Source: a virus. Taken from it: a stretch of DNA of 55,873 nucleotides. Positions within the stretch are counted from its first letter, which is position 1. The number at the start of each line of letters is the position of its first letter. This document shows, piece by piece, positions 48,245 to 55,873 of this stretch. A model generated the notes under the pieces. The model worked only from the letters and a program-made list of their open reading frames with translations. It searched no databases and was not told the origin of the DNA. The position numbers and the translations under genes are program-made. The stretch is taken from the IMG/VR virus record IMGVR_UViG_3300025128_000048, positions 1 through 55,873 of that record; one strand, 5' to 3'.

Positions 48245-50282
48245 CCGGTACAGGAGCTTGTCCCATACCTATGTTACCGCCGCCAGCACCAGTTGGGTCC
48301 ATAGCATCTGCACCAGCAGGTGCGCCCGGTTGTGGCTGATCACCTTGGAACTGTTTCATTAGTTCTGCTTGCAGGGCGGCTTCACTCATATTGTTGGTAA
48401 CTTTGTCGGGATCTAAATCCATTGACTTAGCAATCTCACGAATGATATATTGGAATTTAGCAAAGGGTGCTAGTGCAGGGCTACTTGCTATTTGTAAGAA
48501 CTGCATCAAGCGTTGACTACGCACTTCATTCTTCATAAGGCTTTCTGTGCCACGTGCCTTAACTTCTAAGTCACCTTTTATTTCTTTGTCAAAATCAAAC
48601 TGCATGTTGAAACGAAAGAAACCCTCTCCAAGTGGACGGAGAAGGTAATCGTCAACATTCTTAATAACTGTTTTAATATGCCCACTAGCTGCACCCATCA
48701 GCATAGATATGCCAGAGGCTGTGCGTCCTACACCCGTCACACCTGTCTGACCATGAGAAAAGCTAGGTAGTCCGGTGCTTTCATCAGCAAGCTGTCTAGC
48801 TTTGTCAAATAGCTGCATATTTTCTGAAGACACATTTGGAAACTTAGTACCAAAGATAGCCTGTCCCGGTGCGCCAGATTGTCTACGGAATACTTTACCC
48901 GGATAGATAGACATGTCCTGACCCGGCACTAGATTAGTCTCATCTACTTCTATAAGCAGATTGCCTGATAATACAGCATTGTCTACAGCCATACGCATAA
49001 AACCATTCATCAGCGTTTGAGTATCGTCCATGTTTTCTGCGATACCAATGCCAAAGAATGAGTATGGGTTTAGTTCATACGGCGCAGCACAGTATGGTAT
49101 CTTAGCTGGCTTAAATGGATTAAGCACCATGCGCAATAGTTTGTTATTACACACCCATACGTTTGCTTGCAGTTCATCAAAATCTTTTAGTTCATCTGGT
49201 ATATCAACACCCTGCTCTTCCAGCATGTCTGTATCTACCATACCCCAATACTCAAGAACTTCAAAACGCTCTATACCATGCTCTGGTGCATAGTCCGTTA
49301 AATCATCTTCCCAATATTTTTTGTTATAGTTTTCTCCCATTGCGATACACTCATCAATTACAGTGTCGCGGAAGTATGGACGCTTTTTTAGACCACGTAG
49401 TTGTGATCTTGACATCTTATGTCTTTCAATTACAAACTGTGCCTCATCCATGTTGTTGGCATCTGGATCTGGATAAAAGTTCCAGCATGACACATGGGAT
49501 ACCTGTGGCACTGTTTTGAACAACGGGTCATATTCACCATCATCCCCCCAGTTAGGATATTCTTTGTCTGTAGCAAACGGGCCTTTCATAATACCTGTAC
49601 CAAACAACGCCATCTCAAAAGCACTGCTACGTAAGTTTTTATTAGCACCCGACTCTTCTAGCTGATCGTGTATTTTCTTTTGCATCTTCTTAGCCGCAAC
49701 CATAGCTGGGCTAAACTCAATAGCTGTTGGTGTTTTACCGGGGCCAGCTTTAAGTTGATCAGATACACCTTCTAGTTTATTCTGGAATACACCTAGCTTT
49801 TCTTGGAGCGATCTTTCCGTAGCCCCTTTAGGAAACTCTTTACCATCGTCTGCAAATCCATAAGGCGATTCCAAATCGGCATCACCACGCAGTTCTTCAG
49901 GTTCTTTAGGATCAAAGTGAACGTCTTCCACAACTCCTTCAGGAAGCTCAGTGGGTTCAATAGACAAAGGGAACTTGTTGTTAGCAAAAAGGACATCCAC
50001 GATTTGACTGTATGCAGCCAATGTTTTGGTTTTAGTAACTTTGATAAATACACGCGACTTCTCCGCTTCTGTAAATTGCACATCTGGACTATACAATCCG
50101 CGATAATTACGATAGGCTCTTAGCCATCTTGATTCATCCTGATACCTATAATCTTCTGCGCGATTGTACCGTTCTACAATGAATGGAATAATGCTAGATA
50201 CATCACTATCTTCAACTTCTGACTCATCTGTATCGTCTAATGCAATAGCATCGTCTTCAATCATAATTTCATCTTCAGCCAT
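48138..50282 (-). CDS. Portal protein
   Basis: This 714-residue protein has an acidic N-terminus (EDDAIALDDTDESEVEDSD), then SSIIPFIVERYNRAEDYRYQ and SRWLRAYRNYRGLY, typical of P22-like portal proteins. Long helical regions follow. The C-terminal 70 residues are a Gln/Pro/Gly-rich low-complexity tail. It forms the dodecameric DNA channel and docks the terminase. The size and the place directly after TerL are as expected. Confidence 0.85.
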   Translation of the reverse strand: MAEDEIMIEDDAIALDDTDESEVEDSDVSSIIPFIVERYNRAEDYRYQDESRWLRAYRNYRGLYSPDVQFTEAEKSRVFIKVTKTKTLAAYSQIVDVLFANNKFPLSIEPTELPEGVVEDVHFDPKEPEELRGDADLESPYGFADDGKEFPKGATERSLQEKLGVFQNKLEGVSDQLKAGPGKTPTAIEFSPAMVAAKKMQKKIHDQLEESGANKNLRSSAFEMALFGTGIMKGPFATDKEYPNWGDDGEYDPLFKTVPQVSHVSCWNFYPDPDANNMDEAQFVIERHKMSRSQLRGLKKRPYFRDTVIDECIAMGENYNKKYWEDDLTDYAPEHGIERFEVLEYWGMVDTDMLEEQGVDIPDELKDFDELQANVWVCNNKLLRMVLNPFKPAKIPYCAAPYELNPYSFFGIGIAENMDDTQTLMNGFMRMAVDNAVLSGNLLIEVDETNLVPGQDMSIYPGKVFRRQSGAPGQAIFGTKFPNVSSENMQLFDKARQLADESTGLPSFSHGQTGVTGVGRTASGISMLMGAASGHIKTVIKNVDDYLLRPLGEGFFRFNMQFDFDKEIKGDLEVKARGTESLMKNEVRSQRLMQFLQIASSPALAPFAKFQYIIREIAKSMDLDPDKVTNNMSEAALQAELMKQFQGDQPQPGAPAGADAMDPTGAGGGNIGMGQAPVPGEQGFSGNAQQPQPQAGTQQPQAAGEQQAAMGSVQ

Positions 50283-50299
50283 TATACTTCCTTTACTTC

Positions 50300-51859
50300 T
50301 TAATATCCGAATGTAGAATCGGCTACCTGCATACCCACGCTGGGTCTGCCCATAGGATCATAATCAAATATACTAAATCTTGGTCTAGACATTATACCAT
50401 ATCTTAACGCATCATACAAGTGGTCTTCACTCTTTGTATCCACGTCTTCCGGGTTTTTCTTATCCAACGGTATGGCGGGTAATTGGGATATGACATGTGA
50501 GCAAGTATTAAAGAAAACAAGTCTAGGTTCCTCTGTAAATTCGTCTATCTGTAAACGCCTATGTATTTCGTTTTTGCCAGCTACCCGGCTACCTCTACTT
50601 CTATCTGATGGACGCCAACGGCAACCCTTACTAATCATTTGTTCTGCCAGAGAAGGACCAGTATCGCCACGTTTATGCCACAGAGAGCTATCCAAAACAC
50701 CGTACTTAATATTACCATCTTCCGCTTCCACATCCAGAATCATATCTGCCAAGTCTGTGGCAAGGACTTTAGAAACGTAGAGTTCTCTATATACCACAAG
50801 TTGTTCGCTAGGCGCAACGGCAAACCAAATAACACCACTATAGCTACCGTAGCCATAATCGCAAGCGCGAAACTTAACCCAGTTACTAGGTATACGATAA
50901 GGTTCAACAACATGAACCCGCCTATCAAACTCAGTAAACGCTGCTCCTTCTTTAATATCCCAATCGCCTTCAAGAAGTTGCCTTCTTTGTTGCTCTGGTA
51001 GTGAGAGAAGCATGGCTTCGTAATCACCTGCTTGCGCAAGGTATGGGTTATCAGAAAGTCTCGCTGGAATAAATCTTCTTTTAAATAAAGGTTTTCCTGC
51101 CTTGCTATGTCCTGCTGGATACCGTAGGACTTCGGTTGTTTCAATATCGGTTGCATCAAAGGCTCTATTATACGCTGCAGGGTCAATGAACATCTTCTTA
51201 ACCCACTGATGACCTCTGCCGCCGGGGTTGGTCGTAGCCCTCATAAAAATTGGCAAGTCGCTTGCAGTGGACCGTAGACGTGACCGCATGTAATTCCATG
51301 CATACGGTGTGGCCCATTGTGTCAACTCGTCAAAGCCTATCCAGCTAAAAGCCAGACCCTGATAGCGCAAGACATCTTCATCCCTGTCTAGGTAAGACAT
51401 CCACAACCTTGCACCAGATGGCGCAGTCCACTGCATCTTTCTTTCTGACCACTTTATACCGGGCCAGATTTTTGGGTACAACTCCTGCGACTTAAATATA
51501 AGTTCGCGCAACTCCTCTGTGGTGTGTCGCAGCAGAAGCCCACTAAACTGTGGATGCCCCATGTATCGCAAAGGGTCTGCAAGCATGGCATAACTTTTGC
51601 CACCACCTGCAGAACCACCGTACAAAACTTCTCGTTCACTTGCAGCCAAGAACTCCGTCTGTGGTCCGGGGTTTGGCTTGAACAACACATTAGCATGTTC
51701 TTCTATGCTCTGTGTTTCATATGAAACTTCTTTTACTTTAGCTGCTGGCTCTGGAGCCTGTTCTTTGGCTACTGATTTCTTCCGCTTTGGCGATTGCCTT
51801 TTCCGCATACTCTGCCCACTTGCGGAGGCTTGCAGCTTGATTCTTACGTCTTCGCTCAT
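50300..51859 (-). CDS. terL: Terminase large subunit
   Basis: This is a 519-residue packaging motor. ATPase Walker A is GGSAGGGKS (residues 81-89) and Walker B with the catalytic Glu is FSWIGFDELTQW. The motor motif III region is MRATTNPGGRGHQWVKKMF. The nuclease domain shows FRACDYGYGSYSG (first Asp), VLDSSLWHKRG, and a late acidic cluster near KSEDHLYDALRYG. The first 50 residues are basic and variable and overlap the upstream gene by 122 nt; Met18 would shorten the overlap. Confidence 0.92.
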   Translation of the reverse strand: MSEDVRIKLQASASGQSMRKRQSPKRKKSVAKEQAPEPAAKVKEVSYETQSIEEHANVLFKPNPGPQTEFLAASEREVLYGGSAGGGKSYAMLADPLRYMGHPQFSGLLLRHTTEELRELIFKSQELYPKIWPGIKWSERKMQWTAPSGARLWMSYLDRDEDVLRYQGLAFSWIGFDELTQWATPYAWNYMRSRLRSTASDLPIFMRATTNPGGRGHQWVKKMFIDPAAYNRAFDATDIETTEVLRYPAGHSKAGKPLFKRRFIPARLSDNPYLAQAGDYEAMLLSLPEQQRRQLLEGDWDIKEGAAFTEFDRRVHVVEPYRIPSNWVKFRACDYGYGSYSGVIWFAVAPSEQLVVYRELYVSKVLATDLADMILDVEAEDGNIKYGVLDSSLWHKRGDTGPSLAEQMISKGCRWRPSDRSRGSRVAGKNEIHRRLQIDEFTEEPRLVFFNTCSHVISQLPAIPLDKKNPEDVDTKSEDHLYDALRYGIMSRPRFSIFDYDPMGRPSVGMQVADSTFGY

Positions 51860-52139
51860 TAGTTAACCGTTTCCTCAAACCTACATGCGAGATGTATCTG
51901 CCAGTCTGCGTACTCAACCAGTTTGCTACTTCACGATAGCTGTATTGATTTACGTGTGACCTAGCTTTCTCTAGCAAATCCAATTCTATTGGTATAGGTT
52001 GAAGAATGTCGGGGTCTTCATCATCCTGTTTATATCCGAATGGCACTGTACGTGCAATACGTGGAATAGCTATCCACTCGTTTTCTTCTTTGATGTCTGT
52101 TGGCTGTGGTAGCTTCCACTTGCCTATGCTTCTACTCAT
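51738..52139 (-). CDS. HTH DNA-binding protein of the terminase region
   Basis: This is 133 residues from ATG 52139, overlapping the TerS stop by 8 nt. A clear helix-turn-helix-like segment (YSYREVANWLSTQTGRYISH, then VGLRKRLTNERRRK) lies in the second half, followed by an Ala/Glu-rich helix. It could act with TerS in recognising the packaging site. The last third overlaps the TerL N-terminus in another frame. Confidence 0.6.
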   Translation of the reverse strand: MSRSIGKWKLPQPTDIKEENEWIAIPRIARTVPFGYKQDDEDPDILQPIPIELDLLEKARSHVNQYSYREVANWLSTQTGRYISHVGLRKRLTNERRRKNQAASLRKWAEYAEKAIAKAEEISSQRTGSRASS

Positions 52140-52506
52140 CGTCCTCAACAGGTGCTTTAGGTGGCATAAGCATAACGCCGCCACTTGCTTCTACCTGCAT
52201 CTTCTCTGTTTTTACTAGACCTACACGGTCAAGCAGTTCTTTTGCTGCAGACATCTTATCACGAATACCCAACTCAGTCGGGTCATACAATGCACCTGTC
52301 ATCGCCATCGCAGCTTTCGGTGCGTTACGTGCCATGTACATTTGTGTTGCCTCAAGGATCTCTTCCTTAATACCTTTAACAATTTCCGAAGTGCTAGAAG
52401 TGTCAGCATACCCCGCCATCTTTTTTGCTACTACCATATCGCCACCTGCCTCTTCAAACAGGACGTTTAGAAATGCTTGTTGCTTTTCTGTGAGTTCTCT
52501 AGCCAT
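52132..52506 (-). CDS. terS: Terminase small subunit-like protein
   Basis: This 124-residue protein has LTEKQQAFLNVLFEEAGGD, then AGYAD, the early DNA-binding segment seen in many TerS proteins. Helical oligomerisation sequence follows (SEIVKGIKEEILEATQMYMA, RDKMSAAKELLDRVGL), with an acidic tail (PPKAPVEDDE). It would recognise phage DNA and recruit TerL. It lies two genes before terL. Confidence 0.75.
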   Translation of the reverse strand: MARELTEKQQAFLNVLFEEAGGDMVVAKKMAGYADTSSTSEIVKGIKEEILEATQMYMARNAPKAAMAMTGALYDPTELGIRDKMSAAKELLDRVGLVKTEKMQVEASGGVMLMPPKAPVEDDE

Positions 52507-52512
52507 TAATTA

Positions 52513-52767
52513 TTACCTTCTACGTGTAGGTCTACGGGTTCTACGTGTGGGTAGTTTCATGCCACCACCAGTTCTTGGCCTACGCACTTTAGGTCGTGTT
52601 GGATCTACTTGAAGTCTTGGCCTACGCACTTTGGGTGGCCTCAGACCCCCACCAGTATCAGATACTCTGGGCTTTGGTATTGACGGACGACCAGCAATTG
52701 CTCTTGCTCTTCGTCTTGTGTTTGCCATTGCTCTTTGTCTAGAAACATTTGATCGTCTTCCTAACAT
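52513..52767 (-). CDS. Arg-rich protamine-like protein
   Basis: This 84-residue protein has about one-third Arg (RRRARAIAGRPSIPKPR..., ending RRTRRPTRRR). A Pro/Arg unit is repeated in tandem (LRPPKVRRPRLQVDP and TRPKVRRPRTGGG), and the DNA repeats cctacgcactt accordingly. No folded domain is evident. Such charge suggests DNA compaction or neutralisation in the capsid, or RNA binding. It lies between TerS and a 57-residue basic protein. Confidence 0.65.
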   Translation of the reverse strand: MLGRRSNVSRQRAMANTRRRARAIAGRPSIPKPRVSDTGGGLRPPKVRRPRLQVDPTRPKVRRPRTGGGMKLPTRRTRRPTRRR

Positions 52768-52770
52768 AAT

Positions 52771-52944
52771 TTATTTCCCCTTTTTAATAAATTTTTTGAA
52801 CAACCCGTCCAAATATCTACTATCACCAAATCTTTTTTTATCTGATGGTTTCCCCATATATTGTTGACCAGATGCTGTTTTACTAACTTTAAAAATACCA
52901 CCCTCGCCTTGATACTTTGATTGGTAAGTTTTTGCACTAGCCAT
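52771..52944 (-). CDS. Small basic protein (57 aa)
   Basis: ATG at 52944 overlaps the lysozyme stop; the frame ends at TAA 52771. The product (MASAKTYQSKYQGEGGIFKV..., ending FKKFIKKGK) is basic and fills the only gap in this stretch exactly, 3 nt before the next gene. Composition matches other late basic proteins. Function is unknown. Confidence 0.6.
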   Translation of the reverse strand: MASAKTYQSKYQGEGGIFKVSKTASGQQYMGKPSDKKRFGDSRYLDGLFKKFIKKGK

Positions 52945-53429
52945 CAAAACTCTCCATTGTGCATAGCATTAGCTAACTTAGTAGCCCTGCCTTTTACTTG
53001 CTTTGCCCATCTGCTGTCAAGCATCTCCTTTGCTGCAGTAGGAAAGTCTTCAGCTTCTACAGCAGCCCACATCTTCTTAAACTTACACAGTCTAGGCACT
53101 CCCATATTAAATGCCATATCTATTAATATAAGCTGACGTACAGAGTCTAATCTGTCCACGCAAGGGTGCGCACGTACCAGTTCTTCCTCAACAATCTGTA
53201 CGTCATTCGTTGCTAGATAGACCGCATCAGCTTCGGTGATTCCCCATTCATATACGTGATCAATAGATGGTATATCCATCCAGTCAAGCTCTTCCTTGCT
53301 TATACCACGGTCTTCTAGGTTTCGTCCGATACCAATAGTATCAATTCCTAATGTGTCTTTATATACCTGTAATCGCAGACCCTCTGCAACTATAAGTTTT
53401 TCAATTAAATCTTGTCTATCATATTTCAT
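52944..53429 (-). CDS. T4-type lysozyme (GH24 endolysin)
   Basis: This 161-residue muramidase has the catalytic triad Glu16 (VAEGLRL), Asp25 (VYKDTLG) and Thr31 (IDTIGIG), with the same spacing as T4 lysozyme Glu11-Asp20-Thr26. The C-terminal lobe has LIDMAFNMGVPRLCKFKKMW. There is no signal peptide, so release would depend on a holin. The neighbouring genes at 53617 and 53929 are holin candidates. It overlaps the upstream gene by 4 nt. Confidence 0.9.
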   Translation of the reverse strand: MKYDRQDLIEKLIVAEGLRLQVYKDTLGIDTIGIGRNLEDRGISKEELDWMDIPSIDHVYEWGITEADAVYLATNDVQIVEEELVRAHPCVDRLDSVRQLILIDMAFNMGVPRLCKFKKMWAAVEAEDFPTAAKEMLDSRWAKQVKGRATKLANAMHNGEF

Positions 53430-53620
53430 GTACCAATAGCCCCTACTATTCCACAGCTATATTCAACAGTTTTCCAATCACCATCTCTTGGTATTGATTC
53501 GTGTATGGCTTTATACTCTAAACACTCGGGTTCATTTTCAAACCACTGGATAGTTTGATTAAAACATTGACCATCTGCAAAACAAACATTTAACACCAAC
53601 GCCCAGATTATGTGTGTCAT
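53426..53620 (-). CDS. Small exported Cys-pair protein
   Basis: This 64-residue protein has a signal-like N-terminus (MTHIIWALVLNVCFADGQ) and the pattern PEC...(about 20 residues)...YSC, like the proteins at 1238 and 3827. Position between lysozyme and holin candidates suggests an envelope role in lysis, for example as an outer-membrane partner. The LNVC segment is not a good lipobox. Confidence 0.6.
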   Translation of the reverse strand: MTHIIWALVLNVCFADGQCFNQTIQWFENEPECLEYKAIHESIPRDGDWKTVEYSCGIVGAIGT

Positions 53621-53868
53621 TTAGAACGACTTTCTCTGTCCAGTCGTTTTGCTTGGGTTTGATGTGCATTACCCTCGTGGCTCATCCATACCGCAAATGC
53701 ACCTGTCATGGCCCCCGTGACTACACTCACCAGTGCCGCTTGTTGACTTGTTGGATCTTCCAGTGTCATAAACCATTCTACTACTCTCCATGCTGACACT
53801 GACATCATTAGCATCATTAGTCGTGGTAGTAACTTCCACGCCAACACTCTTTCCATTACGCCTGTCAC
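53617..53868 (-). CDS. Small membrane protein, holin candidate
   Basis: This is 83 residues from GTG 53868, 6 nt after AAGGAG; ATG 53856 is in frame but poorly spaced. Two hydrophobic helices (LLPRLMMLMMSVSAWRVVEW and AALVSVVTGAMTGAFAVWM) are followed by a basic, charged tail. The segment FMTLEDPTSQQAALVSVVTG recurs in phage membrane proteins. Holin or antiholin is inferred from position next to the lysozyme. Confidence 0.55.
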   Translation of the reverse strand: MTGVMERVLAWKLLPRLMMLMMSVSAWRVVEWFMTLEDPTSQQAALVSVVTGAMTGAFAVWMSHEGNAHQTQAKRLDRESRSK

Positions 53869-53928
53869 GGTTTCTCCTTGCCTGTTCTTCTGTGGTTCGG
53901 TTGGACATACTCCACATCTGCACTAGGA

Positions 53929-54312
53929 CTACCTCTTACCAAAGAATTTTGTAGCACTGCGTACACCAAAGCTGGCAGCAACAATAACACCAAGGCTGTA
54001 TTGATACCACTCAGGCATTTTGTTGAGTTGTTCAAATCCATTCTGCACTATACCTTCCATACCGGGGATGAACGCCAGTATTAACGGTATACTAAATAAA
54101 ACGACTAGCCACTCATCCTTCCAACTTGATGCCGAAGAACGAGCCATTTCAATGTCCCAATCAATTTCGCCAGTGGCTTTCTTTTCCATGATAGCCGCTT
54201 CAGCTTTAGCTCTTGCGACATTAGCATTTGCTTTCGCCTTTGTTTGCTCAACTTTGCCATCCATCCAACTCCCTGCAATATTTGCAATCGGACCTATAAG
54301 TGCTGTCCACAT
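53929..54312 (-). CDS. Holin-like membrane protein (3-TM family)
   Basis: This 127-residue protein has an N-terminal helix with Ala/Lys/Glu repeats (KAKANANVARAKAEAAIM), then two clear hydrophobic helices (EWLVVLFSIPLILAFIPG and QYSLGVIVAASFGVRSATK). The block WKDEWLVVLFSIPLILAFIP resembles 3-TM holins of gene-transfer-agent type. It would permit lysozyme to reach the cell wall. It abuts the upstream basic-protein gene. Confidence 0.65.
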   Translation of the reverse strand: MWTALIGPIANIAGSWMDGKVEQTKAKANANVARAKAEAAIMEKKATGEIDWDIEMARSSASSWKDEWLVVLFSIPLILAFIPGMEGIVQNGFEQLNKMPEWYQYSLGVIVAASFGVRSATKFFGKR

Positions 54313-54566
54313 TAGCTTCCTACTCCCCGTCTGAACTGCGCCGTTTTCTTTTGTATTTTTTTAGGCTGCTTGACGAATTGCTTACCAGCACGAGTTCCTG
54401 CTCTTTTAGCACGGGTGGTAGCGGCGTATTCAGATGGCGATAACGCCTTGATAGCAGCGGTTGGTAAGTAACGCTCACCTGTCTCTGAAGACTTTTTACC
54501 ACTCTTGGTTCTCCACTTTTGTTTAGTCCAAGACTTTAAACTCTTTTGTGATTTTGCTAGTGTCAT
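54312..54566 (-). CDS. Basic conserved phage protein
   Basis: This 84-residue protein has a recognisable block, KWRTKSGKKSSETGERYLPT, then AAIKALSPSEYAATTRAKR and a basic tail (KQFVKQPKKIQKKTAQFRRG). I recall this short family in many marine phages as hypothetical. Strong positive charge suggests packaged DNA-binding. It is the first gene after the promoter at 54573-54601. Confidence 0.7.
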   Translation of the reverse strand: MTLAKSQKSLKSWTKQKWRTKSGKKSSETGERYLPTAAIKALSPSEYAATTRAKRAGTRAGKQFVKQPKKIQKKTAQFRRGVGS

Positions 54567-54572
54567 GTTTAA

Positions 54573-54601
54573 GTTATACCATCATATTACATAATTGTCA
54601 A
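54573..54601 (-). promoter_or_regulatory. Leftward sigma70-like promoter before lysis/packaging genes
   Basis: On the minus strand, TTGACA (54601-54596), a 17-bp spacer and TATAAC (54578-54573), with extended TGG before the -10. It overlaps the stop of the upstream gene and lies 7 nt before ATG 54566, leaving almost no leader. That is odd and may mean a leaderless transcript. Confidence 0.6.
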
Positions 54602-55060
54602 GAGAAAAATTAAAAAACCCACACCAAGGGCTACTATTAAGCCAACGCCAGCAGCAAGTTTCATACTATCTATCATTTCTTGCTGACGTAGTCTTGCCTC
54701 TCGTCTAGCTTTAGCTGCCGCTTCTTTTGCCTCTTTAATACGCTTTGCTCTTAAATCTACTATACTTTGCCACGTACCCGGACCAAATCTCATATCAATC
54801 AACGTGCGCATCTCTTGTATTTTTTCTTGCGCTATACGTGCATCTATAACTTCTTGGGCTACTGACTCTATTCCAAACTGGTCCCCAATACTGGCTCCAG
54901 ATTTCTTAGCCCTTTGTTGTTGTACTTGCTTTTCACCCTCAAGTAGATTATCTACATACTTTGCTATATCGCCTATATCGTTGGCGGTATTAATGGTAGA
55001 CTTAATACCATCTACGGCACTCTTCACCAGTGCGATACCCGCAAGGGTTTCTGCAATCAT
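54587..55060 (-). CDS. Coiled-coil protein with C-terminal membrane anchor
   Basis: This 157-residue protein has helical segments (IAETLAGIALVKSAVDGI; AQEVIDARIAQEKIQEMR), a conserved-looking FGPGTWQSIVDLRAKR block, a long basic helix, and a terminal transmembrane segment (KLAAGVGLIVALGVGFLIFL). A similar protein type is frequent in marine phages. It might anchor a lysis or ejection complex to the membrane. Its N-terminal part is duplicated at the other contig end (1-116). Confidence 0.65.
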   Translation of the reverse strand: MIAETLAGIALVKSAVDGIKSTINTANDIGDIAKYVDNLLEGEKQVQQQRAKKSGASIGDQFGIESVAQEVIDARIAQEKIQEMRTLIDMRFGPGTWQSIVDLRAKRIKEAKEAAAKARREARLRQQEMIDSMKLAAGVGLIVALGVGFLIFLLTIM

Positions 55061-55873
55061 CTCTGTTCCTCATTGGTTGGTTGATAGTCATTGTTTACGC
55101 TGCCAGTGCAGGATTACTAGCATCTACCTGCATCCACTTAGACCACTCTGCATAATAGTGGCGCATACCTACTTCATCATGGATTGTGCTATTCTCATGT
55201 CTTCCATGCAAGATGTTACGGGGTTCTGTACCTTCTCGCATTGTTGTGCCTTGACCTGCGACACCAATCAGGTCTTCATGTAAGTTTCTACCAAACGGTC
55301 CCCATATGGAGTTATGATGTTTGATACGAGTGTTACGCTCTTCAGGCGTATCCTTTTTAAGACCATATCCACGAAATTCAATAAGAACTTTGTTTGGCCC
55401 AAGAGGTGTAACGCTATCGCTTCTATAAGCACTACCCCGCAGATTAAAATTAAATCCGGGGAATAGGTCCACCATGTACCATTGGTTGGGTGGGAGATTA
55501 GGGAAACTAAGCTCTCCTCTATCCTCAAAGCCATCGTACTCCTCGTAGTTGACTGTGAAGCTGCTGACATTAACATGTCCGTTATCAAATGGTATGTTTT
55601 TTCTAGCAAAATACTCATCATTAAATCCTGACACACGATTAAAGTAATGCATAAAGTCGTGGTAGAACTCGCTGTTGGTATCGTGCCACAGTTTGTAGTT
55701 TGTATCTATTACGGCTTTGTGATAGTGGAATACTTCCATTTCTTCTGCATCTATTGCATCTGCTATGCAATCAAATGCACCCGCTGTCCACTGGTCTACA
55801 CTTTGAGTTGGGTTAGGGTCTAGTGTAACCCATACCATGCCGCCGTGCTTAACTTCACTGTGCAAAGGTTTTT
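54945..55873. repeat. Contig-end overlap, right copy (partner 1-930)
   Basis: Identical to 1-126 over its first 126 bases, then a diverged but collinear version of 127-930. See the left copy. Trimming one end gives a circular map. Confidence 0.8.
55095..55873 (-). CDS. Rieske-type oxygenase homologue, second allele (5' part beyond window)
   Basis: The visible C-terminal 259 residues match the left copy with about 12 substitutions in 256 (for example Glu-Glu-Trp-Thr-Cys to Asp-Gln-Trp-Thr-Ala, Arg-Arg to Lys-Lys), so about 95% identical, while many more synonymous changes separate the DNA. The iron-site segment NYKLWHDTNSEFYHDFMH is unchanged. The missing start would lie past the window end and correspond to 930-1234 of the left copy. 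Confidence 0.8.
   Translation of the reverse strand, partial: KPLHSEVKHGGMVWVTLDPNPTQSVDQWTAGAFDCIADAIDAEEMEVFHYHKAVIDTNYKLWHDTNSEFYHDFMHYFNRVSGFNDEYFARKNIPFDNGHVNVSSFTVNYEEYDGFEDRGELSFPNLPPNQWYMVDLFPGFNFNLRGSAYRSDSVTPLGPNKVLIEFRGYGLKKDTPEERNTRIKHHNSIWGPFGRNLHEDLIGVAGQGTTMREGTEPRNILHGRHENSTIHDEVGMRHYYAEWSKWMQVDASNPALAA

Noticed and set aside
53669-53923. Minus-strand frame beginning MSNRTTEEQARRNRDRRNGK over the holin candidate
   Set aside because: The first 20 residues look plausible, but the rest is an out-of-frame reading of the two-helix membrane protein, which has its own SD and GTG start; at most a short leader peptide.
152-55873. Two oxygenase genes counted as independent paralogues
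   Set aside because: The identical 126-bp flank and conserved order across the contig ends fit one circular locus sampled twice better than a duplication.

Overview
This window is essentially the whole genome of a tailed double-stranded DNA phage, most likely a marine podovirus of the HMO-2011 type (phages of SAR116 and related alphaproteobacteria). The main clues are a family-A DNA polymerase carrying a partial DnaJ-type zinc finger between its exonuclease and polymerase halves, a tyrosine integrase, a class II (B12-dependent) ribonucleotide reductase, MazG, and a methanesulfonate-monooxygenase-like oxygenase. From memory these are hallmarks of that group; no database was searched. No phage RNA polymerase, tRNA, rRNA or CRISPR array was seen.

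The contig looks circular. Bases 1-126 are identical to 54945-55070. The two ends then continue into two divergent copies of the same oxygenase gene (152-1234 complete; 55095-55873 cut by the window end). Joining the ends would give a genome of about 54.9 kb. The two end copies are probably two strain alleles of one locus.

The layout is two divergent arms. A palindrome-rich intergenic region (4285-5087) separates leftward late genes from rightward early genes. The early arm (5088-24086, + strand) starts with some 25 small, tightly overlapping genes of mostly unknown role. It continues with a DUF932 protein, integrase, primase, helicase, endonuclease VII, DNA polymerase, a likely ssDNA-binding protein, a Cas4-like nuclease, T7-type endonuclease I, a DUF3310 protein, ribonucleotide reductase and MazG: a replication, recombination and nucleotide-supply module. 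It ends at a hairpin terminator (24075-24098) facing the convergent late arm.

The late arm (- strand) reads from about 4474 down through position 1 and, around the circle, from 55873 down to 24097. It holds small basic proteins, the oxygenase, the lysis genes (holin candidates, GH24 lysozyme), TerS and TerL, portal, a virion protein with a C-terminal Hint domain, scaffold, a 2OG-Fe(II) oxygenase, major capsid protein, decoration protein, tail connector proteins, tail fibres and large internal (ejection) proteins. Four sigma70-like promoters (TTGACA, 16-18 bp, GTATAAY) drive this arm, which fits the use of host RNA polymerase throughout.

The most notable signals are: an oxygenase that has lost its Rieske cluster ligands but keeps the mononuclear iron site; a Hint (intein-like) domain ending in VHG instead of VHN on a virion protein; four early ribosome-binding sites displayed as GGA-loop hairpins with covarying stems; AAGTGT dyads sitting on or just downstream of three promoters; a family of GTCCAA-N2-TTGGAC repeats; and an exact 32-nt repeat encoding the same peptide in two unrelated genes.
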